Of a stretch of 48,720 nt of DNA, positions 26,583-35,003 are shown piece by piece. Source of the stretch: Candidatus Neomarinimicrobiota bacterium (GTDB taxonomy: Bacteria > Fidelibacterota > Fidelibacteria > Fidelibacterales > Fidelibacteraceae); assembly GCA_021157965.1 (NCBI GenBank), contig JAGGVO010000031.1, forward strand, positions 1-48,720, written 5' to 3'. The stretch's first letter is position 1. Every line of letters begins with the position of its first letter. The position numbers and the translations under genes are program-made. The notes below the pieces were generated by a model, which was given only the letters and a program-made list of their open reading frames with translations, did not search any database and was not told the origin of the DNA.

Positions 26583-27947
26583 ATGATGAAAGATGAAAAA
26601 ATGAAAAAAATACCCTTTGAAAGACCGCTGATTCAAAAAATTAATGCAGGACTTCCAAGTAAATACGGCATGGTCCGGCGACCGGAACCTATCGAGGAGA
26701 TAGAAGGGATTTCTGTTGAATCTCTCCTGAAAGAATATGGCTCTCCACTCTTTGTTTTGTCTGAAAAGGTGCTTCGGAAGACATATAAAGAGGCATACAG
26801 GGCTTTTTCCTCGCGCTATCCCAAAGTTCGGTTTGCCTGGTCCTACAAAACAAATTATTTGAATGCCGTGTGCAAAATATTTCACCAGGAGGGCTCCTGG
26901 GCTGAAGTGGTTTCCGGATTTGAATACGATAAGGCTCTGATCAATGGAGTCCCCGGTTCAAAAATCATTTTTAACGGTCCCTATAAATCCCGGGAAGACC
27001 TGAAAAAGGCGATTGAGAATAACTCATTGATCCATATTGATCATTTTGATGAACTTTATGAACTCCTGGAGCTTGCCAAGGTTCTTGAAAAACGCCCCCA
27101 AGTGGCAATCCGGGTGAATATGGATACAGGAATATATCCCCAGTGGGACCGTTTCGGGTTTAATTATGAAAACGGAGAAGCCTGGGATGCCCTGAACCGG
27201 ATCATGATCAGTAAGCAAATAGATCTTTTGGGACTTCATACACATATCGGGACATATATGATGACGGTTCAGGCATACGAAAAGGCAGCCTTAAAACTGG
27301 CAGATCTGGCTATCGGAATTGAAAGGAAATACAAGCACACGATTAAATATATCGACATGGGTGGTGGATTTGCTTCTAAAAACACCCTGAAAGGGGCCTA
27401 TTATCCCGGCAGTGATACGGCACCCTCATTTGATGATTTTGCCGAAGCCATTGTTTCAGCCCTGATGAGATCGGAATTCAAACCGGATCATTTACCACTG
27501 CTTATTCTGGAAACCGGTCGGGCCCTGGTGGATGATGCAGGCTGGCTGGCAGGAACTGTGGTTGCCAACAAACGCCTGGCCGATGGCCGCCGGGCCACCA
27601 TTATCGATGCGGGTGTGAACCTCCTTTTTACATCATTCTGGTATGAACACGATATCCGTCCGGCAAAACACCTTTCCGAACAAACGGAAGACACTACAAT
27701 CTATGGCCCCCTCTGCATGAATATTGATGTTATCCGGGATCATATCCAGTTCCCCCTTCTGAAAAAAGGAGACCCTTATGTTATCCGGAGGATTGGAGCA
27801 TATAATAATACTCAATGGCTTCAGTTTATTACACTTCGTCCCCGGGTGATTTTGATTGATACACAAGGGAAAACCCATATTATCCGAGATAAGGAAACAC
27901 TCGAAACCCTGAACCGATGCGAGCATCTTCCGGATCACCTGACCTGA
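26583..27947 (+). CDS. Fold-III PLP-dependent decarboxylase (LysA/ornithine decarboxylase-like)
   Basis: A 454-residue alanine-racemase-fold enzyme. The PLP lysine is in FAWSYKTNYL (about residue 88). HTHIGT is the HxHIGS motif, DMGGGF binds the phosphate, ETGRALV replaces the usual EPGR, and GPLCMNIDVI carries the catalytic Cys/Asp of the partner subunit. It therefore has what is needed for amino-acid decarboxylation. The TGR for PGR change and a roughly 45-residue N-terminal extension set it apart from standard diaminopimelate decarboxylase, and no other lysine gene is near. Its position between an ATP-grasp ligase and a transporter/peptidase fusion suggests a modified or carrier-bound substrate, not free diaminopimelate. 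Confidence 0.88.
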   Translation: MMKDEKMKKIPFERPLIQKINAGLPSKYGMVRRPEPIEEIEGISVESLLKEYGSPLFVLSEKVLRKTYKEAYRAFSSRYPKVRFAWSYKTNYLNAVCKIFHQEGSWAEVVSGFEYDKALINGVPGSKIIFNGPYKSREDLKKAIENNSLIHIDHFDELYELLELAKVLEKRPQVAIRVNMDTGIYPQWDRFGFNYENGEAWDALNRIMISKQIDLLGLHTHIGTYMMTVQAYEKAALKLADLAIGIERKYKHTIKYIDMGGGFASKNTLKGAYYPGSDTAPSFDDFAEAIVSALMRSEFKPDHLPLLILETGRALVDDAGWLAGTVVANKRLADGRRATIIDAGVNLLFTSFWYEHDIRPAKHLSEQTEDTTIYGPLCMNIDVIRDHIQFPLLKKGDPYVIRRIGAYNNTQWLQFITLRPRVILIDTQGKTHIIRDKETLETLNRCEHLPDHLT

Positions 27948-27961
27948 AAAAGGAACTGCTT

Positions 27962-30142
27962 ATGAAACGTGAGTTCGATTTTAAAGGCAGTCTGCTAAAC
28001 AGCTATTCGCAAATTTTCTTTTCCGATAACCGTTTGTTTGCCGGCATTTTGATCATTGTGACCTTTGTGGATTTCTATACCGGTCTTTTTGGGCTTTTGG
28101 CGGTCCTTACAACAACTCTCCTGGCCCGCTACCTTGGATTTCATCCCTTCAAAATTCACCAGGGGTATTATGGGTTTAATTCCCTGTTGGTTGGTCTTGG
28201 GCTGGGTATTTTTTTTCAACCGGGCCCTTTGCTGGTTCTGATTGTCATTTTAGCATCGATCCTCACCCTTTTTATTGCCGTAAGCTGTGAAGGCATCATC
28301 GGCAAGTATGCCCTTCCCTACCTGAGCATTCCCTTTGTTGTGTCTATGTGGATTTTGACTCTGGCTTCCCGTGAATTTCAGGCTCTGGGATTGAATGAGC
28401 GGGGGATCTATACATTAAATGACTTGTACATCATGGGTGGTAGTTCCCTGGTACAAATGTATGACTGGTGGAATCAACTGGCAATCCATCCCTCGGTGCG
28501 TGCCTATTTTCTTTCTCTGGGAGCGATTCTCTTTCAATACAATATGCTTACAGGTATCCTGGTGGCTGTTGGACTGCTTATTTATTCCCGAATTGCCTTT
28601 ACCTTGTCCCTGCTTGGTTTTTATACGGCATACTTTTTTTATCTGCTCATCGGAGCACCCTTTTCCGAGGTGAGTTACAGCTATATTGGTTTCAACTATA
28701 TTCTGACGGCCATTGCCACTGGAGGATATTTTATTATCCCGAATAAAAATTCCTACCTGTGGGCTGTGCTGGTTATACCTCTGGTGGCGGTTCTGACGAT
28801 TGGATTTTCCCGTATTCTCGCGGTATTCTACCTGCCGGTCTATTCGCTGCCCTTTAATGTGTTGTCCCTCCTTTTTCTGTATGTTTTGAAATTTAGGGTG
28901 GATAACAGGGCAAAACTGACACCGGTGCTGGTTCAGGAAAATACTCCGGAGAAAAATCTCTACTCATACCTGAATTTTATGGAACGTTTTGGAAAAGAGA
29001 GCACAGTTCCAATTCACCTGCCTTTTTACGGTGAATGGATCGTTACCCAGGGACACGACGGCGAATACACACATAAAGACCGGTGGCGCCATGCCTGGGA
29101 TTTCGAAATTGCCGATGAGACAGGGAAAGCCTGGAAAAATTCCGGGGATTTTCGCGAGGATTATTTTTGCTATGATAAAACCATCATTGCACCGGCTGAT
29201 GGTACGGTTGAAGCCGTGGTGAATGATGTCCCGGATAATACCATCGGGGAACGAAACCTGGAACAGAACTGGGGAAATACAATCGTTATCAAACATGAGA
29301 AGGACCTGTTTACGAAATTGAGCCACCTGAAACCCGGTTCTATCCAAGTGAAACCCGGCGATAAGGTCCGGAAAGGAGATGTGCTGGCCCGCTGTGGAAA
29401 TTCTGGAAATTCCCCTTATCCCCACCTCCATTTTCAGGTCCAGCGGACGCCTTATATCGGTTCTGAGACTCTCGATTACCCCATTAGTAATTATATGCTC
29501 CGCCGGGACGAGGAATTTATCCTTCAAACTTATACCATCCCCCGGAAAGAGGACCGTATTTCTGCAGTTCAGGTGAATTCAGCCCTTAAAAAAGCTTTTC
29601 ATTTTATTCCCGGGGAAAAAATCCGCTTTACCCTGCAAGGCTCTTCCGAAGCTCTGATATGGGATGTAAAAATCAATGAATTTCTCAATAAATATATAGA
29701 ATGCCGGAAAACCGGCTCGAAAGCCTGGTTTAAAACCGATGATACCATGTTTTATTTTACTCATTTCGAAGGAGAGCGGGATTCCCTTCTGTATCACTTT
29801 TTTTGTGCGGCATACCGGGTTTGTTTCGGGTATTACAAGGGGCTTGTGATTGAAGATTCTTTTCCACTGAACATGGTGTTTTCTAAAAATAATCTCATTT
29901 TTCAGGATTTTGCTGCACCCTTTTTCCGCTATAAGAAGGGTAGATACACACTTACCTATACCAGCCAGGAAGAAACCCTCTCAGATACACGACTTCTCCT
30001 TGAATCTGCAGTGACCACCTATTCTTTTGGGAAAATCCGGTCACACATAAGCTATTCCTGTAATATTGATAACGGAGGAATGAAGGAGTTTGCAATTCAC
30101 CAGGAATCTTTAACCCGGAAGGTATCATGCGCTACAGAATAA
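27962..30142 (+). CDS. Urea-transporter-fold membrane protein fused to M23 peptidase
   Basis: A 726-residue two-part protein. Residues about 10-320 hold roughly ten transmembrane helices with the urea-transporter (SLC14/UT) pattern: LLNSYSQIFFSDNRLFAGI at the start, GFNSLLVGLGLGIFF (the UT pore-loop type GxNxxLVG), and a second repeat GFNYILTAIATGGYFI. Residues about 355-500 form an M23/LytM domain with zinc ligands in WRHAWDFEI (HxxxD) and PHLHFQV (HxH). The remaining 220 residues are beta-rich and unassigned. UT channels carry urea or small amides; M23 enzymes cut peptide crosslinks. I start at ATG 27962, eight bases after AAAAGGAA. The stop overlaps the next gene by 16 bases. Confidence 0.85.
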   Translation: MKREFDFKGSLLNSYSQIFFSDNRLFAGILIIVTFVDFYTGLFGLLAVLTTTLLARYLGFHPFKIHQGYYGFNSLLVGLGLGIFFQPGPLLVLIVILASILTLFIAVSCEGIIGKYALPYLSIPFVVSMWILTLASREFQALGLNERGIYTLNDLYIMGGSSLVQMYDWWNQLAIHPSVRAYFLSLGAILFQYNMLTGILVAVGLLIYSRIAFTLSLLGFYTAYFFYLLIGAPFSEVSYSYIGFNYILTAIATGGYFIIPNKNSYLWAVLVIPLVAVLTIGFSRILAVFYLPVYSLPFNVLSLLFLYVLKFRVDNRAKLTPVLVQENTPEKNLYSYLNFMERFGKESTVPIHLPFYGEWIVTQGHDGEYTHKDRWRHAWDFEIADETGKAWKNSGDFREDYFCYDKTIIAPADGTVEAVVNDVPDNTIGERNLEQNWGNTIVIKHEKDLFTKLSHLKPGSIQVKPGDKVRKGDVLARCGNSGNSPYPHLHFQVQRTPYIGSETLDYPISNYMLRRDEEFILQTYTIPRKEDRISAVQVNSALKKAFHFIPGEKIRFTLQGSSEALIWDVKINEFLNKYIECRKTGSKAWFKTDDTMFYFTHFEGERDSLLYHFFCAAYRVCFGYYKGLVIEDSFPLNMVFSKNNLIFQDFAAPFFRYKKGRYTLTYTSQEETLSDTRLLLESAVTTYSFGKIRSHISYSCNIDNGGMKEFAIHQESLTRKVSCATE

Positions 30143-31452
30143 TCGGGATAATCTATCTGATATGTGCTATCACTCTCTTTGCCCGGGAGCCTTTTCTCAA
30201 TACACTGACCGTGGAACAGGAAACGGCCCGATATGCTCTGAGCGGTAACTGGGATGCCGTGATCAGAACAGGTAAAACAGCCCTGGCACAAGGGATTGAT
30301 TTTTATAATCTCCGGTACAGAATGGGCATTGCCTATTACCATCTGGGGAATTATCATGCGGCGGCACGGCATTTCTACAGGGCATACCGGATCAATGACA
30401 CAGAACCTCTCTTGAAGGAGTACCTTTACTGGGCATACCGGTATGCCGGCCATGAAGCTGATGCACGGGTCCTTGCTGCCGGATTTACACAGGAACTGAA
30501 AAGAAAAGCAGGCGTTCCGGACCAGTACCCGGGGGATTACCTGAGCATCTCTTTTAACGCCGGTTTCCCTGTCGACAAATCGTTTACAGACAGTTATGTC
30601 AATGATACCGGCTTGGCTGTCAACGGATCCCAGTTTTTGTCCAAAACACTAAACTATGCAGATGTGGGAATTCAAAAAAGTCTTTCACCGCGTCTGTCTG
30701 CCTATGTAAGCTATGCCCGCTTAAAGAAAACATCTTATCTGTATGCTCAGGAAAACGGATATGCCGTGGTTAAACCCGACTATGAAACAAATCTGAATCA
30801 GGTCTATATATCCGGGACATACCACGTAATTCGGGGGACAGATTTGACAATCGGAGCCCATTTTATCAACATTTTTTATCAAAGGGACCGTTATGTGTTT
30901 GACGGTTTGGAAGGGCGGATTGTCACCGATGAAATATCAGATAATGACAAGCTGGTGCTTATGTCTGTCCGGCACCGTTTCCCCTATGTGACAACCGGCA
31001 TCACCTCGATTTTCAGCAACCTGAATCAAAAAGATCAGGTGCAGGGAGATTTACAACTTACATTTTATCCTCTTGGGAATCTCAATCTCTATGGAGGATG
31101 TATCCTGACATACCTCCACCAGAATTCCGGTGAAAATACGGTAATCACCGAACTGCTTCTTGGAGGTAAACTTCTGCCGGTGTTGTGGGCTGAGGCGATA
31201 TATTCCACCGGTGATTTGCACAATGCATCCCGGTATCAGGGCTACGTTGTGTATAACGGGATGGATGTTATCACCCGGCGCATCGGCGGGCGATGGATCA
31301 TTCCTGTCTCTGAAGATTTGACGGTCCGCCTGAATTATGCCTACCAGAAACATGAAAGTTCTTTTCATCCTGAAAATACCGGCCTGACTGAAACAAACCG
31401 GATTCACTATAAAAGTCATTCCATAACGGGAGCACTGCAATGGAATTTTTAA
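30127..31452 (+). CDS. TPR plus outer-membrane beta-barrel protein (YaiO-like)
   Basis: A 441-residue exported protein. The signal peptide is at about 1-19 (YRIIGIIYLICAITLFA). Two to three TPR-like helix pairs cover about 28-120 (YNLRYRMGIAYYHLGNYHAA and what follows). The remaining 300 residues alternate in a strand pattern (LSAYVSYARLKKTSYLYA, TDLTIGAHFINIFYQ, LTVRLNYAYQKHESSF) and end in ITGALQWNF, a C-terminal aromatic Phe as needed for BAM-assembled barrels. This TPR-then-barrel layout is that of the YaiO family. It overlaps the transporter/peptidase by 16 bases and the next gene by 13. It probably gives this system an outer-membrane port or anchor. Confidence 0.8.
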   Translation: MRYRIIGIIYLICAITLFAREPFLNTLTVEQETARYALSGNWDAVIRTGKTALAQGIDFYNLRYRMGIAYYHLGNYHAAARHFYRAYRINDTEPLLKEYLYWAYRYAGHEADARVLAAGFTQELKRKAGVPDQYPGDYLSISFNAGFPVDKSFTDSYVNDTGLAVNGSQFLSKTLNYADVGIQKSLSPRLSAYVSYARLKKTSYLYAQENGYAVVKPDYETNLNQVYISGTYHVIRGTDLTIGAHFINIFYQRDRYVFDGLEGRIVTDEISDNDKLVLMSVRHRFPYVTTGITSIFSNLNQKDQVQGDLQLTFYPLGNLNLYGGCILTYLHQNSGENTVITELLLGGKLLPVLWAEAIYSTGDLHNASRYQGYVVYNGMDVITRRIGGRWIIPVSEDLTVRLNYAYQKHESSFHPENTGLTETNRIHYKSHSITGALQWNF

Positions 31453-32060
31453 AACATCGTTACATAAAATTTATGGTCCTGTCCCTTGTATGCTGGGGAA
31501 TTCTGTATGCTCAGGATGAGGTGATAAAAGCCTTTGAAACGAGCTATACACAGGAGAAAGAGGGTGATTATCAACATGCTGCTGAAGCATTAATGGCAGT
31601 ATATAATGAAGATTCCTATGAGATAAACCTCCGCCTGGGTTGGCTGTATTATCTTGACGGGAAAATGGATAAATCCGAAACATATTACCGGAATGCAGTG
31701 AAACTCCGTCCCTATGCCATAGAGCCACGCTTAGGGCTGGCATATCCCCTGTCTTCCCAGGGGAAATGGGTGGAAATTGAAGAGATGTATCTGGATATTC
31801 TTGAAATGGATCCCCGGAATTCTATGGTCAATTACCGGATGGGTCTCATTTGTTACAACCGGGGAGAGTATGAAAAGGCAGATCGTTATCTGGAAAAAGT
31901 ATTAAATCTGTATCCCTTTGATTATGATACCCTTCTGCTGACAGCCTGGACAAAACTCCGTCTTCAAAAATACAGGGAAGCTGAAATATTGTTCCATAAA
32001 ACACTCATGGCCAGCCCCGGTGATTCATCTGCACTCGAAGGACTGGCCATGCTTCCTTAA
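31440..32060 (+). CDS. Exported TPR-repeat protein
   Basis: A 206-residue protein with an N-terminal signal or anchor (FMVLSLVCWGILYAQ, cut likely after the Ala or Gln near residue 25) and then five TPR motifs back to back: YTQEKEGDYQHAAEALMAVY, LGWLYYLDGKMDKSETYYRN, LSSQGKWVEIEEMYLDIL, MGLICYNRGEYEKADRYLEK and WTKLRLQKYREAEILFHKTL. It probably acts as a periplasmic scaffold. It overlaps the barrel gene by 13 bases and is the last gene of the PqqD-like operon. No specific partner can be named beyond its neighbours. Confidence 0.85.
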   Translation: MEFLKHRYIKFMVLSLVCWGILYAQDEVIKAFETSYTQEKEGDYQHAAEALMAVYNEDSYEINLRLGWLYYLDGKMDKSETYYRNAVKLRPYAIEPRLGLAYPLSSQGKWVEIEEMYLDILEMDPRNSMVNYRMGLICYNRGEYEKADRYLEKVLNLYPFDYDTLLLTAWTKLRLQKYREAEILFHKTLMASPGDSSALEGLAMLP

Positions 32061-32062
32061 TC

Positions 32063-32081
32063 AAAGGAAGTTTCCCTTTTT
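32063..32081. terminator. Weak intrinsic terminator between convergent operons
   Basis: AAAGG/CCTTT arms with a 7-base loop running into TTTTT, three bases after the TPR gene stop and in the 50-base gap between the converging operons. The stem is short and A/T-rich, so termination would be inefficient alone. Confidence 0.35.
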
Positions 32082-32110
32082 ATGTAAATTTTTTCAAGCT
32101 ATCGGCAACA

Positions 32111-33034
32111 CTATTTTATCCAACCCAACTCCCAGGGAATTGTTCCCTCCGGGGATTCAAAATGTTCCGGATGGAGCAGATAGGCCAGTTTCTGTGTGGC
32201 GACCACCTGCCGGGGACCGAAGTGTTTCATCAGAGCTGAGTCGTAGTAAAGAACACGGCTTCGGGTAACGGCATTTGTTTGGTCATATCCGGGGCGGGTA
32301 TATATTTCTATCAAGGGGGTAATGCCTTTCCAGCCTCCCAGTTCGGCATCAAGCCAGATAGGGGAGAGGATGATATCGGGATTTTTCTCAACGACGAGAT
32401 CATTGGATGTTCTGAACACTCCCACAGCCGTATCGCCAAATACATTTACACCCCCGGCGGCCTGAATCATATCGTGAAGGGGCGACTCACTGCCAAAGGT
32501 CCAGGGTCCCATGTGATTGATTTCCATATACACTTTTACCGGTTCCAGTTTTGAACTCGCGGCACGGATTCGGTCCATATCTGCTTTCATGTGTGCCACC
32601 ATATTTTCGGCACTTTTTGCGTTTTTCGTCACTTCACCGATTTTTAAGATACAGTCGTACACATCCTCCAAGCGGTTTGGTTCGAAATGATACACGGTGT
32701 AACCCATTGCCCTCAGGCTGTCTGCAATCTTCCGCTGCATGTTGGTATCCGTAAAAATCAAATCGGGACCGATGGAATCAATCCGGGTAAAATTGATGTT
32801 GATAAAATCTCCCACCACCTTCACCCGGCCGGCTTCTTTATCTTTCATCACCTGATCGGGGAAAAAGCAGAAACTTGTAGCCCCCAGGACCTGATTGCCG
32901 GCTCCGATTTCATATATGATTTCCGTCATGGTGGAAGAGCAACTGACAATTGTAGGTTTTTCTGTCTGCTTGCAGGCAGTGAGTGAAATGGCGAGTATGA
33001 TTAAAACAAGGATATAATGTTTGAAGAGTTTCAT
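32111..33034 (-). CDS. BtuF/FepB-type ABC substrate-binding lipoprotein
   Basis: A 307-residue class III binding protein of the type serving cobalamin, haem or siderophore importers. The lipoprotein signal ends in ISLTAC (acylated Cys at residue 21). The BtuF-like opening is PTIVSCSSTMTEIIYEIGAG, followed by VVGDFININFTRIDSIGPDLIF, the long linker helix, and ESPLHDMIQAAGGVNVFGD. No permease or ATPase follows in the window. It is the last gene of the leftward run that includes two BtuB-like receptors, which favours a corrinoid ligand. It lies 12 bases after the EamA transporter. Confidence 0.88.
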   Translation of the reverse strand: MKLFKHYILVLIILAISLTACKQTEKPTIVSCSSTMTEIIYEIGAGNQVLGATSFCFFPDQVMKDKEAGRVKVVGDFININFTRIDSIGPDLIFTDTNMQRKIADSLRAMGYTVYHFEPNRLEDVYDCILKIGEVTKNAKSAENMVAHMKADMDRIRAASSKLEPVKVYMEINHMGPWTFGSESPLHDMIQAAGGVNVFGDTAVGVFRTSNDLVVEKNPDIILSPIWLDAELGGWKGITPLIEIYTRPGYDQTNAVTRSRVLYYDSALMKHFGPRQVVATQKLAYLLHPEHFESPEGTIPWELGWIK

Positions 33035-33046
33035 CAGGATCTCCTT

Positions 33047-33958
33047 TTATTTCAGATTGGCCAGAATAACGGCAAGAATTCCAAAGCCGATGGTAAAATA
33101 CCAGGCGGTGGTCCGTTTTTCACCAAAGAAGAAAACCGAGGCCAGAGTTCCGGCCAATATGGTGATCATGCCGTTGATAGTGAAAACAAAAGCGGCCGGA
33201 TAGGGCGCGCACAGACTCAGCAAAAAGAGTCCGGCAATGGACCCTACACCGCCCATGAGTCCCAGCCGGATTAAAGCACTTGTGCTTTCCGGTTTTATCT
33301 TTTGAAAAGAGACAACGGCACCGCAGACGAGGGCCATCATGGCATAGAGGATAAAATAGATATTCGGCAGGTATTTCCCCAGGTAGCTGACAACATCACC
33401 GGGAACCATCCGGCTGCCCAGATCCCGAATGGTGAGGAAAACAATACTGTTGCTGAGCAGGATGACGATAAGCATTAATCCATACAGAATTTTATCCTTT
33501 AAAGCGGTTTCCTTCCCTTCTCCGCTTCCTTCATTTTCCAGATTGGAGGCGGCCATCACACAAAGAAGGCCGGAAATCAATGCCAGGGCCTGAAAGAGAT
33601 GGATAGCTTCCTGATAAACCACCGCGGCGTAGATAATCACAACCAAAAAATTCAGATTCAGTGCGCACCATACAGGAGACAGGGGACCCCGTTTCAAACT
33701 GGATTTTGTCAATTCCATGGCTACGATTTGCCCCAGTGCATTAATCAGGGCCAAACCGTAGATGAAAAGAGGAATTTCTTTCATCAGCCCCCAATCCATC
33801 TGCACACCGAAAAAGATCATCCCGCAAAGTCCTATACTTGTAGCAATGTGCAAAGGAACCACATTTTTTGATTGTCCCAAGCGGAAGGCTATCCCAATCA
33901 GGGAGAGGCTCAGGCCGGAGGCGGCAGCCAATACAAATCCCATGAGACTTATTTCCAT
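33047..33958 (-). CDS. EamA/DMT-superfamily transporter
   Basis: A 303-residue protein with ten predicted transmembrane helices in two EamA-like halves (LSLIGIAFRLGQSKNVVPLH, NFLVVIIYAAVVYQEAIHL; then GAVVSFQKIKPESTS, AAFVFTINGMITILAGTLAS and SVFFFGEKRTTAWYFTIGF). Drug/metabolite transporters of this kind export or import small metabolites such as amino acids, nucleobases or purines. It sits between adenosine deaminase (27 bases upstream) and the BtuF-like gene (12 bases downstream). Its cargo may therefore be a product or precursor of that pathway, but nothing in the sequence identifies it. Confidence 0.82.
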   Translation of the reverse strand: MEISLMGFVLAAASGLSLSLIGIAFRLGQSKNVVPLHIATSIGLCGMIFFGVQMDWGLMKEIPLFIYGLALINALGQIVAMELTKSSLKRGPLSPVWCALNLNFLVVIIYAAVVYQEAIHLFQALALISGLLCVMAASNLENEGSGEGKETALKDKILYGLMLIVILLSNSIVFLTIRDLGSRMVPGDVVSYLGKYLPNIYFILYAMMALVCGAVVSFQKIKPESTSALIRLGLMGGVGSIAGLFLLSLCAPYPAAFVFTINGMITILAGTLASVFFFGEKRTTAWYFTIGFGILAVILANLK

Positions 33959-33985
33959 GGCGAATCCTTTCAGTAAATCGTTTAT

Positions 33986-35002
33986 TTATGTCAGTTTATT
34001 CCAAAAGTTATTAATGCTTTTTTGAAGCCTTGTTTTGATATTCGGTGCGAAAAAGGATGCTTTCAGTGCATAACGGGTCAGGCGCTCCAGATCATCCGCC
34101 CGAAAGCCATATTCCTGGCAGATGAAATGAAATTCCTCTGTCAGTGTCTGGTTGAACATGGTCGGATCATCGGAGTTGATGGTTATCAGGAGCCCTTCAT
34201 CATAAAAGGTCTTTACGGGATGCTCCCGGGCGTTTTTCACAACCCGCGTTTTCAGATTACTTGTGGGACATATTTCCAGGGGAATTTGACGATCCCTGAG
34301 AATTTTCATCAGTTCCCTGTTTTGAATGGCCGTGATTCCATGACCGATTCTTTCTGTATTCAGGCGGGAAACGGCATCCCAGATGGAATAAGGGCCTTCT
34401 GTTTCTCCGGCATGCACTACGGTATGATATCCTTTTGATCGGGCAATCCGGAAGACATCCTCAAAGCGAAAAGCAGGAAAGTGAGTTTCATCCCCTCCCA
34501 GGCCAATACCACAGATGCGGTCTTTATAAGGATCCAGTTGTTTTAACCGTTTTACAGCCCTCTCATGGCCGTGATTGCGCACAATGTCGGCAATCAGATT
34601 GACGGAAATGCCAAAATCTTTTTCAGCCGTTTCTTTTCCGTCAAGGGTCGCCTCGATGATGGCTTCCGCCCCGGGGCCCCACGCATCAAAATCCCAGGGA
34701 GAAAAAAAGGCTTCCAGAGCAATTACATTCTGTTTGGTCAGGGCTTCAATGGCATGATATGCGGACTCCCGGAAATCATCTGCTGTGCGGAAATACCGGT
34801 TTTTCCAGATCCAGGCCCGGATAAAATGATCAAAATCATGAAAGAAAAATTGTTGCCTGAGGGTGTTGATATCCCGGATATCCGATTCAGGTTCGTACTT
34901 TTGAATTCGGTCCAGGAGAAATTCCAGGGTAAAGGCTCCCTCAAGATGGCAATGAAGCTCGATTTTCGGCATATCCCGGATAATGTGATTCAGATTTTTC
35001 AT
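33986..35002 (-). CDS. add: Adenosine deaminase family protein
   Basis: A 338-residue zinc amidohydrolase that converts adenosine (or 5'-deoxyadenosine/adenine) to the inosine form. It carries HCHLEGA (metal His pair), HAGETEGPYS (metal His and the catalytic HAGE), ERIGHG, ICPTSN and INSDDPTMF (the Asp pair). The start is ATG 35002: the conserved MPKIELHCHLEGA lies about ten residues in, and the frame open upstream of it falls inside nupC. It begins one base after the nupC stop, so the two are translationally linked. With ahcY and nupC it forms a SAH-to-adenosine-to-inosine route. Confidence 0.93.
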   Translation of the reverse strand: MKNLNHIIRDMPKIELHCHLEGAFTLEFLLDRIQKYEPESDIRDINTLRQQFFFHDFDHFIRAWIWKNRYFRTADDFRESAYHAIEALTKQNVIALEAFFSPWDFDAWGPGAEAIIEATLDGKETAEKDFGISVNLIADIVRNHGHERAVKRLKQLDPYKDRICGIGLGGDETHFPAFRFEDVFRIARSKGYHTVVHAGETEGPYSIWDAVSRLNTERIGHGITAIQNRELMKILRDRQIPLEICPTSNLKTRVVKNAREHPVKTFYDEGLLITINSDDPTMFNQTLTEEFHFICQEYGFRADDLERLTRYALKASFFAPNIKTRLQKSINNFWNKLT

Positions 35003-35003
35003 T

